Assembly (NCBI GenBank): GCA_003971905.1
Contig: RSEE01000095.1
Span: forward strand, 62,001-126,000
Source of the DNA: Moniliella sp. 'wahieum'
Lineage: Eukaryota; Basidiomycota; Moniliellomycetes; Moniliellales; Moniliellaceae
Direction: 5' to 3'
DNA length: 64,000 nucleotides
In this document: in pieces, positions 34,362 to 47,098 of the stretch
Layout: each line of letters starts with the position of its first letter
How positions within the stretch are numbered: position 1 is the stretch's first letter
Program-made: the position numbers and the translations under genes
The notes under the pieces: model-generated
What the model saw: only the letters and a program-made list of their open reading frames with translations
Told to the model about the DNA's origin: nothing
The model's database searches: none

Positions 34362-37300
34362 ATGTCACCAATCGACCCCAACCACCATGCACCACGACCC
34401 AGCCCCCACCCAGACGGCACCTGGGGCCTCTACCACCCCGACCTGACCTTGTACCCCGTCCTCCCCATCCCGCCCATCCCTCCCGCCCACTACACACCGT
34501 CGGTCGTTGTGCGGCGCATCACTGCCGCCCAGTACGCGTCGCTTCAGCGGCAATTTGACCAAGCCGAGGTGCCTGGCCCCATTGTCTTCCCCTGGCTCTA
34601 TGGCGCCAACCAGCACCAGCACCAGCATGCATGCACGCCCGACCTTACGGATCTGTTGCATACGCGTCCGCGGGGCGTAGAGCCGCCGAAGTTCCGGGGA
34701 ATGGTCACCCTTCGTGCTGACATGCCCGCACCTCACGACATGTTCCTCGGTACCGCCCCGGCCGTCCACCTGTCTGTGCCTACCTCTTCCACTCCGCACG
34801 GTACCTGCTCAGAAGGGGAGGAGGAGGAGGAGGAGGAGGAAGAGGAGGATGGATGTCTCCTTGCTATTCCCACCCAGTGGGAAGGCCCAGGATCCATCAG
34901 TACACTTACCTCGTCCATTGACAGTCTCAGTCGGTGTTCGGGCCGGTTGTCGTTCGGTGAGCGCGTCAGTGTGGGGTCGACGACCAGTATGGACACTGAT
35001 AGCGAATGGTGTTCGCCCTTGTGCAAGACAACCGAGCTGGATGAAAGTAAAGAACACGACGATGGGTGGTTGTGCCAGATGGCCTCATCGGGCACGACAC
35101 CAAGTATCTCACCCTACCCCCCCTCGCTCTCCCATGCCCTTGCACACTCAAAGTTTGTGTGCCATTCGCGCGGCTTGGCCGGGGGAGAGCAGGATACATA
35201 TATCCCCCAACCCAGTCATTCCCTGTTGGTGGATACCTCCGATGCGCGAATGATTCTTATGCACCGACGGCCGACACTGGCAAACCAACGGGGAAGACCG
35301 GTTCCAATGTTTCCAATGCTTCCAATGCTGGCTTTCAGACCGTCGGCTCTCCCCTGGTCAATGGGGTGACGTGCCCACGGACACACTGGGCATATCCGCC
35401 CGTTTCCTCCCCATGGCTAATAAACCGCTGACGCCAGATGCTTTGTACGACCTGCACAACTTTGCAGGACAGCCTACTCTCTTTTCGCGCATTTCTGATC
35501 TCTTCATCTACTGTCCCGCGGGTCTTCACAGCGGTATGCTTCAACTTGCGCAATGGGTTGCGCAGGCGCAGCAGGCCCAGCGGCACGAAGTAGCTTCAGT
35601 GTGGGGCGAAGCGGCTGCGTCGATGGAGTACAATGTGTTTGTCATTGAAGATGCATTTGATGCGTTCGAGCGCCATTTCCCTTCGCTCGTCGAGGTCGGT
35701 GCCAATGGGCAAGTACATCGTTCTCTTGATTTTACCGAGGACGAACGGGAACTGTTGTGCTTGCTCTCTCAAGCTACGGCAGTGTCTCCTAACGTATTCG
35801 TACGTCTTCTCCGTGACCATAAGGTAAACCCAATGAGGGTTGTGAGGCTAACCTTCTTGGCTTGCGGTAGATTGGCGGCCCTGGCGACGTACCACAAGGG
35901 TACTACGAAGATGGGCAGGCTCAGGTGGACAACCCAGCTGGGTATGCGATTATCATCCATGCGGAGTATGGTGCGTGTACGGCGGACCAGAAGGAGCTAT
36001 ACCATTCGACTCGATACTTGGAAGAAACAGAGGCACATGTGACCCAAGCGCTCCTGGAAGACCATTTGGAGATGAGCAAGGCAAATGCAAATGCAAATGC
36101 AAATGCAGCTACAGATGCAGATGCAAATGGCGACACTGTTTTGGTCCCAGCGGAAGAAGTGACAGCATCCTGTCAACGCTACTGCCAAGGGGCCGGTGCT
36201 CTGAGTGAGCTATATTGTACCGCTTGTGCACCTACCGACTCGGTATTGGAGGTGGACAAGGTGATCGATATGGTCTTGTGGCTACACCATATGGCCGAGC
36301 AGATTTCTTTGCCAGCGAGCAAGGTGCCAATCTATGTGGGTCCACCTCCGCTTCCATTTCGCCTGCTCCGCTGCCCAGTCAATGGAGCAAAAAGATTCTA
36401 ATTTACTCGGAGGATGGGTACACGGGCACATCTATATTGATGCTTACCTGGCTCATGTACCGCTACTCTTTCAACCTACCTCCTCGCGCCATTATCTTTG
36501 CCCACACCGAAGCACTTCGCGAATTTCACCTGCAGCCGAGTCAGGTCCTATTTCTGCGCACCATCGAAGCAAGGCTGCATGAACGACTGTGTCTCGGCCT
36601 GACACCTACCCAGCAGACACCGTCAACCAGCCACGGCACCAGTTCCCTTTCCCATCGCCGCGCTCGGGCGTGTTGACCGACAGTCAAATCGCCGAAGAGT
36701 GTGTGCACCTTTGCAGTGCATCGTTCTTGGGTCCTACTGTGGAGGAAGATATGGTCATTGAAGGGGAGTGGATCAACCACCCTCAATTTACCGGCTCGCT
36801 TGCCTCTCGTATCCTGCCCAACCTTTACCTGGGAGGGACGGAGCACGCGTGCAATGCTGCTCTGCTCTGTGCGCAGGGTATAACTCATGTTCTCTCCGTG
36901 GGCGAGTCGGCACTGGTGCAATCCAAGCCGCACGATACCACGCCCGACGGTCGACCTGATCAAACCACGCTCTGGGGTGCCCATGCACTAGGACTGGTAA
37001 ACGTGTACGAACTGCCCAACCTACCCATCCTGCCCAGTCTGGCTGAGGACGAAGTCCACCCTCTGGCGACCACGTTGGCCCCAGCGGTAACTTACATCCA
37101 CAACTGCATACAGCAAGGGGGTAAGGTCCTTGTGCACAGCCGTTCAGGCACCAATCGCAGCGTGACCATCCTCTTGGCTTACCTCATGGCCTATCGCGGT
37201 GTATCACTAGAAGATGCGTACTCGTACGTGCGCTCCCGTCGGGTCGGCAGGCAGATTGAGCCCAGCTTACTCGGCTTGTGGGAACTGCGTACCTGGCATA

Positions 37301-37566
37301 TGCACATGCACAGGTACGCGCACATGCTGTTGACTCGTCCCCACGTCCTCAGGACCGACTCGGGCGGGATGACGGAAGACCCGGTTCAAGCCCAGGCTCA
37401 ATCCGTCGACCCGGACGCGGACGACGCGGAGACCGAATTTGGACTGGGACTCGGACCTTACGACGCAGACGACGCGCACACGCCTGTGCGCCCTTCTTGG
37501 TTGTCCCTCGTGTGCTGTTGGCTCGAGCCAGTAGGGTCCGGTACGGTGTTGAAGCTTGAAGGTTGA
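34362..37566 (+). CDS. Pps1-like dual-specificity phosphatase paralogue with catalytic Cys to Ser (copy B)
   Basis: The ATG at 34362 (MSPIDPNHHAP) opens a long N-terminal region with an acidic run near 34818-34850. NKPLTPDALYDLHNFAGQPT and SLVEVGANGQVHRSLDFTED follow. A clean 47-bp intron lies at 35824-35870 (GCTAAC branch), joining RLLRDHK to IGGPGDVPQGYYEDGQAQ. A first phosphatase-like domain has KILIYSEDGYTGTSILMLTW (about 36390), already without Cys in Pps1 proteins. The second, normally catalytic domain has RILPNLYLGGTEHACNAALL and KVLVHSRSGTNRSVTILLAY at about 37123-37182, where the signature HCX5R reads HSX5R (codon AGC). The phosphatase is therefore probably catalytically dead, acting if at all by binding phosphoproteins. 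Frame changes occur near 35270, 35365, 36390 and 36600. The paralogue at 1-600 keeps the Cys. The last codons run into a TGAAGCT micro-repeat. Confidence 0.82.
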
Positions 37567-39077
37567 ACGTTGAAGGTTGAAGTACGGCGACCGTAACCGT
37601 AACCGTAACCATGCGTAACATGTACCAACAGCTGTTCTACTAAAAATAAAAAGGGTTCTGCTGGCAGAAACCCTTCACCTTCTTGTCTCCGAGAGATCAG
37701 AGTGGGGTTTGTTTGTTTTTGTTTGTTGTTGTTGTTTGGTCTTGTGTGCCGTTTGTGGTTTCGTTTGATTCCAATCCACATATACCCCGCTCTCTCTTTT
37801 TCGTTTTGCTTGATCGCCACACATCTCCGTCGCGTACACCACATCCGTCGTATGCGTCGTATCCGTCGTATCCGTCGTATCCGTCGCATCCGTCTTGGTC
37901 TTGGTTTCATGGCCCGATCTCCTTCCCCCTCTCACCTCGTGGTACCTACTGCCCCACTGTATACTTTTTTTCATATCTTGTTGTACCGTTCCAGTTTCGT
38001 CTTCCGTCATATTCATACACCAACAGTGGTATTCAGCTGGTACCTTCTTGTACCTTTTTTTGCATCTCTCTCCTCTTAGGCCTTACTCAATATGGTTGTT
38101 TTTTTGTTCACTCTTTCCCCTCTTTCTCTTTTTATCTTGTTGTCTTTTATCTTTTATCTTTTTCTCTTTGCTCGCCCCTCCATTCCACTGGATCCGTGGC
38201 CGTTGATCGTTGATCGCTTATCTCGTTTGTCGCGTACGTTTATCCTCGAAGGAAGACGTGCCGCGCAGCCACGCAGCCACGCATCCAGGTCCAGAGTGCG
38301 ATCCGGTACTCTACTGTGTCCACTGGTGAGTGTATCCATCCGCGTAGGGCAGCAAAACAACGGTTATAGGAGTATGGCTGGGAGGCGAGAGCGATGGGCT
38401 GCAGTGGGCTCCCTGTAGTGCTTTTTCCTCGCAGGTCTCAACCCAAAGTTTTCTATAACGTCTCTTCTCTTAACTAGCTTAACTTTCCTACTAGTAGTGT
38501 AGCGCCAATATTCAATTCGCCCCACGCCGGTATGACCTGCGCCACCCATGGTCGTATTTGGTAGATGGCCTTGCTGGTTCGGATCAACAGTCGAGTATAA
38601 TACGAAGACAAATCGTCGACGCGACCTAAATGACATCGCATGTTCGGTCCGACTGACCACTGCCCAACCGAGCGGGCCATGATGCACCGAGACATTCTAC
38701 CTGGGGCGGCGGCAAACGCTATAGCAACACATGGGAGAGGGCAAGCGGCATAGAGCGTTGAATTGTACAAGCTATGCTGAAACGCATCAGCTGGTAGCGG
38801 CATACGGGTCCTAAGGGGATGAGCTACCAGCAATCCACGCACGTGCTCCGTCCGTGGGGGCAGGCAGCACAACACATCACCACCGAGCGCGGCAAGGTGT
38901 CCAGCAAGGGACGTGGGGCAGCGTCGATGGCCGCGTATTTTGGGGAGGGAGGGCGGTATGATGGAAAATGGATGAACGAGAGGGGGGGTAGGGGGACGAT
39001 GGCAGCAAGGGCTACCAAGACGGAGAGTAGAACAAGGAGGAAAATAAGGTGCCTGTCTACCGAGTAGGGCTTCCTAG
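37567..39077. other. Intergenic between convergent genes
   Basis: GAAGGTTGAACGTTGAAGG directly follows the phosphatase stop, then ACCGTAACCGTAACCGTAACC at 37589-37609. 37680-38200 is strongly T-rich with CGTATCCGT units at 37845-37890 and is probably 3' flanking DNA. No gene is seen. Confidence 0.5.
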
Positions 39078-39555
39078 TTACTCGTCGTCCTCCTCCTCCT
39101 CTTCCTCCTCGGACTCCTCCTCAGACTCCTCCTCGGCCTGCTTCTCGAGGCAAGCGACCGCAATACGGTCCAGGTCACGCATGCCGTCCTGCGAGATCCG
39201 ACGACCACCTTAGGGTCCTTCTCGAGCACGCCAATGCTCTCCAGGGCCTGGACGACCTTACGCTGGACCGAGCCCGAGGCGTCAGCGTGCTTCGAGGGAC
39301 GGTACCCACGGTTCTGCGCACCACCCTGGTACTTCTGCAGCGCACCAATACCAACGCTCTTGCGCAGGTAAATGTGCCGGGCAACAGCGGCGGCACGAAC
39401 GTAGAACCACGTCTCGTCGTACGGAGCAAGCTCCTTGTACGCACCCGTCTTGACAATGTCAACCCACGTCGGCAACTCATCTTGCCCGAGCGACGGAGGT
39501 GCTCAGCGTACTCCTGGATGAACAGGTCGGCAGCAACGTCACGAACGTTAGGCAT
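39078..39555 (-). CDS. RPS19: 40S ribosomal protein S19 (eS19)
   Basis: It reads MPNVRDVAADLFIQEYAEHL from the ATG at 39555, whose context is CAGCCACCATGCC. LPTWVDIVKTGAYKELAPYD, WFYVRAAAVARHIYLRKSVG, GGAQNRGYRPSKHADASGSV and QRKVVQALESIGVLEKDPK follow. The C-terminus in the third frame is GGRRISQDGMRDLDRIAV, then an acidic Glu/Asp-rich tail. This matches eukaryotic S19 from end to end at the normal length of about 160 residues. S19 belongs to the 40S head and is needed for 18S rRNA maturation. No intron is needed. Two one-base losses break the frame: AAG(G)ATGAG near 39485 and AAG(G)GTGGTCG near 39210. In an essential single-domain gene these are best explained as sequence errors, which calibrates the reading of other breaks in the window. 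Confidence 0.96.
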
Positions 39556-40811
39556 GGTGGCTGCACAGCGGACCAAGAGGTAACAGGGAAACAGGTAACA
39601 GGTCAGTCTGACGAGGTCCGGGCAGGGCACTGGCGCGCTACACAGGCAGCGCATGCGCACAGCGGAGGACATAGCATGGCCCGGCACGGGCGCGCCGAGG
39701 GCCAGGAAAGGGTAGGAGACGCACTGGATACTGAGGTAGCTTGGCGGCAACGGGTAACGGGTAACCTCTTGTCGGCAGCGGCAAAGCAAGTGGAGCGGCC
39801 AAGGGACCCAGGCGGCGGTGGACGGGTCGGGTTGCGGGTGTTGAGCTTGCGCCGTGTGCCGCAGCATTTAGTAGGGTTGGGTCCTTTTGTTTTCTTCTTG
39901 TCCGATGATTGATGTTCGATGTTCGATGATCGTCATTCAGCGTAACTTGCAGTATGCACGTTGCACCGAGCGCCTTTCCGCCCACAACAGCGGAAGGAGG
40001 GGTGGGATTGTGTGGGGTATACAGCCAGGGTTGCTAGTGCATGATGCATGATGCATGAGCATGAGGATCTGAGATCTGGATCTGATGATCGATGATCGAT
40101 GATCAACGAGATTGGAGGGGCCTCAGATCTCAGATCCACCAACCCCCTCCCTACTAGATTACCATGCCCCCTGCTCACTTTGGGCTTCAAAGCTTCCTTG
40201 CAGCCCACTGAGGATGGCCGCCTGCCTTGAAGCTTGACCACCGACCCGGATCCGTGTCGTCCGCAAAATCGGTGTCCGATCCTATGTCCAACTGGATATG
40301 GGCAATGGAGTTTCTCTCACTGTGTGGGCACAGGCACAGGCACAGACACAGACACACCAAACCCCTCTGTTGATTCGCCCAATGAAGATTTGACATTTGC
40401 CTCTATACAACAGGAGCAGTCGACGCTTTGTGCTTGTTGGCCACAGGCGCACAAAGGTGCTATACCACAAAGCAACAGGAGAGCTTGCAACTAACAGACA
40501 GATTATCGGGAGCGATTCCAAGGCAAGCAGGGGGGATAGAGTAGGAAATCAGGGTATATAGAGGGAGAAGAAACGAGGGTGGTAACTAGTAGTAGGAGTA
40601 GGTAATAGGGAGGAGGATAGGCAGTTGAGATGGAAATGCGGTAGTGGAGGGGAGTGGGTAATGCCGGGGGGCAAAAAACGTCACCCGATCGTCAGAATAC
40701 GACTCACGTTGGCAATTTTGGCAAGGGACTGAGGCGTGACAAAAACGTTTTTGGTACTGTAGCAAAGGCAAAAGAAAGAGAGAGAGAGAAGGGGACGTTC
40801 TTCAAGTTGGT
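39556..40811. other. Intergenic
   Basis: Upstream DNA of RPS19 and 3' flank of the second RING/PH/VWA gene. It carries a dense cluster of palindromic heptamers at 40041-40104. No gene is seen. Confidence 0.5.
40041..40104. repeat. Compound cluster of TGA + palindrome heptamers
   Basis: TGATGCA x2 (40042-40055), then TGAGATC (40070-40076), then TGATCGA x2 and a partial third (40086-40104). Three different members of the family lie next to each other in 64 bp. Confidence 0.95.
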
Positions 40812-43800
40812 TCAAGCAGGGATAGAGCTAGCCCATGCCAGAGCCGCTAGAGCAGGTCCATTATCATCACGGAAACGGAGATGTTCCGTCGCTGTCCGTC
40901 TCGTCCAAGCCTTTTGCCCACGGAGAACCATAGACTGTTGCACCGCGAACGCCCGTCCTTCCCGATCGAAGCGCATGCCCGGAGGAAAAGCCGTGCCCAA
41001 AGATAACGTCGAGAGCCGCGCTGTGGCTCGCGACATGGAGCTGGCGTTCCGTTTGCCGCAGCGGCAGCTGGAACGCTAGCCAAGTCTTGGGTCAACAAAC
41101 CAATCAGCACATCAGGTCCTCTACGATGGCCGAGAGCGAGTCGATGGTGGCTTTGTGGCCGGTTTGGGTCGTAGGAGCAGGAACAAGTGGCAAGCCAGCT
41201 TGGCTTGACGTACTTGAACTCGAGGGGGGAGGGCAGTAACGTGGACAAAGTTGGAGTTCCAGACCCCAAGCTCGGGGGTTGATTTGCGAAGGTTCGGTGG
41301 GCTGAATGCCTGTCCCTGTCCCGTTCCCCGGTCGAACGTGCCCCCACTGACCCTGAGCTGCTGCGAGAGTCCGACTCGGGCGCGGTTGTCGATGCCGACG
41401 GAATGGGCGGTAAGGGACTGTTGGTCAGTGTGTTGGTCCCGGCCGAGTATCCCGGGGTAGCCAACAGGATGGACTCGATCATTCGTTTAGTTTTTTGGAG
41501 CAAAAGGCAGGCCTGGTCGAGGCTTTGACGGGACGCCAAGAGAAGACTGCGAGTGATCATTTCGTTGGCTAGGATTTCAAACCGGCGACGGGTCACTTGG
41601 GCATTGGCCAGAGCGGCTACCGTGGCAGGAGGTAAGGAGGAAATGGTATCAGGTTTGGAACCATCGATCTCTACTGCGAGTTTGACCGGTCCATCAGGGT
41701 GGAGACGGGTGGAAGCTTGGAGCGTCGAGGGGTCCCGGAACGTCAAATCCGCGTCCAGAACCATCACCTCTTCCAAAAAGTCCATCCCAAACGCAATGTT
41801 GGCCGCGGCCAACATGGGAGACACAGGGCCCGGACTGAGCATAGCCGGGTCAAACCCAAATTGGACCAGGTAGTCATCCGACGCGTCAAGGGCCGTATGA
41901 GCACGCTCTCTTCCCTTGACCTACGGGGACCGATCCATCCGTCGAGGCTCGCGAGCCCTCCAACGGCGGTGCCAACGAGGAATAAAGCTGACCAAAGTTG
42001 TACTCCAACTCTAGGAGGATCTCTCTGGTATCACCAAAATGAACCATGCCCAGGTCCACGTCCACTTTCTTTCCGTCGGCTGAGACGACGATCGCAGTAG
42101 CACCCACTGCACGACGGACGCGCATCTCGTTGTTCTCCGGTAGACTGATTCGAATCACCACATCCGTCAAGGCGACCGACAACACGATCCCACGCACCCG
42201 GCTGCCGCTTCGCGTAGGTCTGCAAAGCGGTGAACGAAAGTGTAAGTACCACCAGTGTGGTTGGAGATGAGCCACATGGACGAAGGGTCGTGCTTAGAGC
42301 CCAAACCAAAACAGTGGATTGGCACGCCTGCCAATTCGGATCGGCTCAATACGAGGTCCATCGAAGCTCTCCTGGGCGCCGAAGCCGAATCATCAATCAA
42401 CATCATGCCCGCCACGGGGTTCTTGGAAACACGTTGCAACATCACATCCAAACCCACGTTCAATGCACTGGTGGAATCGATCCGGTCTGGGTTGGCCCCG
42501 GCACCAGCATACTGCGACAGGTCCTCAACGTACGGTTCGGACGACTCGAGTACCCTTGCCGCCAAGAGATCTAGAAACTCGACCAACGTCGCTCGGCTGC
42601 TCTCCACCCCCACACGTAGCGTCTCGTCTTGGCCACGAATCCGCCGTGTGAGCGCAAGCCCGGACGAAAGGCGACCAAACTGATCCGATCCCGTTCTCCC
42701 AGCGAGTCAACCAAAAACTGAAGCGTCGACCGTACCAGGCCCAGCTTGAGCGAATCCGATGCGCCACCAACAGGATCCGGCAGCGGCGGAACGGCAACCA
42801 TGATGATCAAGTCAACCGCCGTGTGGGGGTACAGGCGTGGTGGGTCGACGCTAGGGTCGTATCCCAATACGGAGCGCCAATCAGGCACATCGGATCGGAG
42901 AGGCAACCCTGGCAAAGGTAAGTTGGCCAACGAAAGGGGCTTGGCCGACGAAGAGCCCGGCGACCAAGGCGCAGCAGAGGAGAGGACGGTGCTGGCTGCT
43001 GACCGATGCGACGACTGGCGCGAAAGGGGAGGGGCGGTAGGACGAGGTGCTTGAGCGAGAAGGATTGTCATCATCAAGTGCTGGGTCAACATGGGGACCA
43101 TCAAAGCCAGGTGGCATAGGAAACGATTCTGTTGCATCCGATTTGCCAGCCAAATCGTGCGGAAGGACAAGACGCGACTTGTGGCTAGGATGGTGGATTG
43201 CATCCATCAAGGCAGAAATTTGTTCCTTCCAGACGGTTGCTTGGCGCTCGCTGTCAAAGACAATGACAAACTCATCCATGTTCGGATCAATCATGCGGAT
43301 GCTCACAGATGGTTGCTCCGCGGACGACGTATTGGCCACAGAACGGATATGGCGCAGATAGATTCGACCCTTGAGTCGGAGGCACGATTTGGAGGACGAA
43401 GTAATGGACGCTGGATCGTTCGGAGGCCCTTCTAGCGCACACAGAATGGCCTGTTCAAATAGATAAACCCAAAACTTGCGCACCACCTGATCTTGGAAGA
43501 TGCTCAACGAATCCATCAAGTACAGTTCGCCGAAATGAGTCAAGTTGTGACCTTTCCAATCAAGCATGCGCGTCTTCAGATCCTCCTTGACTTGCTTGCG
43601 AAGCCCGTCTTCGGAAGCGGGCAACATTCCCAGCCCGGCGGCAGGCGGCAACAGCCTCCCATGATGTCGAAGCGACTTGGGCCCTACCAAGTTAACGAGG
43701 TGGTCACGCTGCACAGAGAAGAGAGGAAGAAGCAGCAGCAACGTCCTCTTCAGGGAGGTCATAGAGCGTCTTGGTGATCCGAGGGTATTCCCTACCCTCG

Positions 43801-44975
43801 CCCTCTGCACTTGGAAGGCTAAAACCCAGGCCGTCCGGAACAGGGGAAAGTGCTTGGTGCAGCCCTTTCCTCGCCGCGGGGATGCCCCGAGCGGAGGGGA
43901 TGTGACGAGCGAATGGACACTCATTGGGTGGAGACTGCTTACCCCACTGCTAATGCTAGGTCTCCGATGCGGATCGCTCATCTTGGATGCGGGGCGACGC
44001 CCTGGGACAGCCACAACGACAACAGTTGTCAGTGTTTGTTTTCCATCCGCCGTGGGTGGGTCACGGCGAGTAAGTGTACCAAATTCAGGCTCGATGGTCA
44101 ATGTGGCTTGAGGATGGGTCCGCTGGACCGGATCGGCAGCCCTGTCGTCCCCATTACTGTCCAGCAAATGCGTATGGGTAATGGACGAAGCAGAGACGAT
44201 AACGATTCCTCACGACGCCAGACATTCCATCATGCCAGTCAAGCGCCCCGACTGGTCCCGCTGAGGTGATCAGCGTTCAGCTCGACACGTCGGCGACATA
44301 CGTGGCACACCAGTGTTCATTTTCCTGGCCCGGAGCAAGACTACTGGGATCTTTTTGGCTCTTGAGTAGATTTCCAAATCTCTCTTGATGCCGCTGATGG
44401 GCGAGGATGGTCTTGGGATCGCCATACGTGATGGTAAAGCACTCGTAGTGAACAGTGTGGCCACAGACGGGTTGGACATGCGGCCGCTCACCTTGCAGCC
44501 GCAACGACAAGGGCTCCAGACAGAGGGGACATTCGGGCTCGTTGGTGATATCAAGGACCGACTGGCTGCGGCTCAACGTGTCGTGGGAGACAGCTCCACT
44601 AGGCGAGAAAGGGAACGGGCTGGTGGATCACCCCCGCTGCCAGGCGAACCATTGGCGGGCGGGGTGATTGCTGTGCCCCGATTGAGCCTGTTAGCAACAT
44701 CGGATTCAGGGGTGGGTGCAAGGACAGGCGTGGCAGCAGGAGCGGGATGCCTGTGATCCCTGCGATTGAACACAGAAGGGAAACCAAATAGACTGGTCCG
44801 TTTGGTCTTGGATTTGGCTTTGGGGGCAAGTTTGGAATCGAATGTCTTTGGGGCGGGGGGGGGGGTGCCATTGTCGGGACAGACTCTCCGATGAGGCGCT
44901 CGAGTTTGGAGCGGGACGGGAAGGACCTGCTGGGCTCGGTGGAGCTGGCGGACTGGTCAAGGATGGGCTGTGTGG
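40812..44975 (-). CDS. RING-H2 / PH / VWA protein, Ste5/Far1-like scaffold architecture (copy B)
   Basis: Same architecture as 27265-31288. RING-H2 at about 44560-44290 (minus): SVLDITNEPECPLCLEPLSL and RPHVQPVCGHTVHYECF, with closing pair CATYVADV-like in a broken frame. PH at about 43600-43190 reads MLDWKGHNLTHFGELYLMDS, LKGRIYLRHIRSVANTSS and FDSERQATVWKEQISALM. VWA at about 42830-42230 reads YPHTAVDLIIMVAVPP, FLVDSLGERDRISLVAFRPG and HCFGLGSKHDPSSMWLISNH. A C-terminal helical region follows (LLASRQSLDQACLLLQKTKR), ending RDDNGPALAALAW. It may tether pheromone MAP-kinase components through the PH domain. The start is uncertain: the Ser/Pro-rich N-terminus (PSRSFPSRSKLERLIGESV) continues up to about 44975 with no clear ATG. 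About eight one-base frame changes are needed. Whether both copies work cannot be judged here. Confidence 0.7.
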
Positions 44976-45749
44976 CTGATGCCGGCTACTCGCGGCGGGG
45001 TAGAGACCAGATGTGGTGGTTCGGGGGTGGCTGTGGGGAAGGAAGGATGATCACAAACATGGTCAGCAATAGCGCCCCTACCCCCATTACGCATGATCAG
45101 TGCACGATGGCCAACACTGCGCGCCGTGTTGGGAGAAGAGAACGCACCAGTGAGGGTTTGCTGTTCCATGGGAGGGGCCGTGAGGGATCGGGGGGAGGGA
45201 GGGCGAGGCGGGGCGAGGTGGAGCAGGGGCTTGGAGGGCCAGGCGACGAGGGGGCTTCTGGTGGCGGAACATGCGAGCGGGAGGTGGGGGAGCAGGTGGT
45301 GGGGTGGTGTGGGGGGGGGGTGGGGGTGGTGTGGTTGGCTGGGTTGGTGGCTGTGGGTGGTACGTACACCAGACGGTGTTAGTATTCCCTGCTAGCCGAC
45401 ACAGCTCCTGCTTGCAGACAATCGAAGGCGCATGAGACACGAGCCACAGTGCTGCGGTGCCATCTGCGGCCAGTGCATCTGCACATGCTGCGCGCTTGGT
45501 GCGCTGGCGCCCCAAGCGCTAATGCTAAACGACCAGACGCACTCCCGCCAGCCGAGCAGAACGACACGCTAAACGTTAATTCTATAATCGCCGTCCCCCC
45601 TGGGCCTGGCTCTAGGCCACACTGGCCCCCCTGCACCCTGGTGCGCAGGAGAGCAGTGGGGATGCAAGGTGTGGGCAGCAGCGCATGCGGCAAGTGTATC
45701 TGCTGTCGTGTGCAGAAGAAGCGCCGTGGCTGCTGTGGCGCACCGCCCC

Positions 45750-45805
45750 TACCAGCCTACCCCCTACCAGCCCTACCAGCCCTACCAGCCCTACCACGCC
45801 CTACC
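45750..45805 (+). repeat. Short tandem repeat CCAGCCCTA
   Basis: ACCAGCCTACCCCCTACCAG followed by three CCCTACCAG units. The imperfect 9-10 bp unit lies in intergenic DNA. Confidence 0.85.
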
Positions 45806-47052
45806 CTGCCCTCCCCAGCCGCCTGATGCTGATAGCAGAATGAAATGTTTGTCTCCCTGCAACTACCAACTACCGACTCTTCCCCTTCCACGCGCCTCCA
45901 CCCCCTGCAACCCTAAGAAAAACAGATGATCAATCATCGATCATCGCTGAAAGAACACAACCCACCAGCCGATATTGACAAAAGCATCCACCACCCACTG
46001 CGTGTGGCCCACCCGCACTCTGTCTGCCGCACACGTCCACCCCATCCATCATGGATGCGCCCCTTATAGCTTCCCAAGCGACCAGGTGGCTCCCTGTGGC
46101 TCCCCATCGCCTGTGCTCTGCGTCCATCTACTGTGAAAAAGTGTGTGCGCCCAGAACCTTCCCCATGACCACACGTACTATAGTCGGGAAAGATGAGTTT
46201 CGATCAGAGATTGGTTTCTCCTTCAATATCTATCGGGAGGCTTCCAGCTTCAATGTTCAAGCTCAAGATTCAATATTCACCCTTCCATCCACCACACAGA
46301 ATATATGTATGCGGACCAAGTGCGGAAACCACATGCGGCGCCAAAAGGGGTCTTGCGGCCCAAACAGCGTCTGACGATCGGGCCAAGCCAAGCCAAGCCA
46401 AGCACATACTGATATGCAGTCAAGCCAATCGAGAAGTGGCCGTGGAAGCACCTTGCAGCACCTCGTAGCTTACTAGCTCTTACTGTGCGTGGTGAGACCG
46501 GTGACTACGGTTACATATCAGATGCGGCTCATCCTTTTCCAACAACTCCGCAGACATCAGTGCATCATCACACCCTTGTTGGCTGATACACTGATGCGCC
46601 GATGGGCCCTGCACCTCCGCGGGTGTGTCAAGCAGTTGTCAAGCAGTTGTCAAGCTTCAAGCTTCGATCTCCACCTCATATACGTAGTCATCCACAGCCA
46701 TATAGCGTAGTAGGAACTCTGGGGGACTGGTAATTACCGGTTACCGGTTACTGAAAAGGCCCTATCATTCTCACAATAGAGCCTCTCCAGAGTAGACCTC
46801 CTCTCCGATTGCGAAACCGTACCCTGCATTCCCTTCCCGTCGGTGCGTCAAGCCTATTTTAGCATCAGCCCTTAGGCCTTAGGCCTTACCGGCCATCACT
46901 AGCACTTTCCAATAGAGTGCTGCTGCACCCATCACACTGCTCAGTAAGATCGTGCAAGCGGCATGATTATGATTGCAACCCAAAAGCTCAAAACACAGGT
47001 TGGTGCCTTTCGCCTTTTTCATGTTTTGCATTGCCCCCCCTGAAGATGAGGT

Positions 47053-47098
47053 CGATGATCGATGAGGCCGATGAGGCCTGAGGCCCTGAGGCCTGAGG
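47053..47098. repeat. Mixed TGATCGA / TGAGGCC cluster
   Basis: CGATGATCGATGAGGCCGAT is followed by GAGGCCTGAGGCCCTGAGG: TCGA and GGCC members of the heptamer family side by side. Confidence 0.88.

Noticed and set aside
37589..37609. ACCGTAACCGTAACCGTAACC as a telomere-like repeat
   Set aside because: Only three units inside a gene-rich region, and the unit differs from the TTAGGG-type telomere repeat of most filamentous fungi and basidiomycetes.
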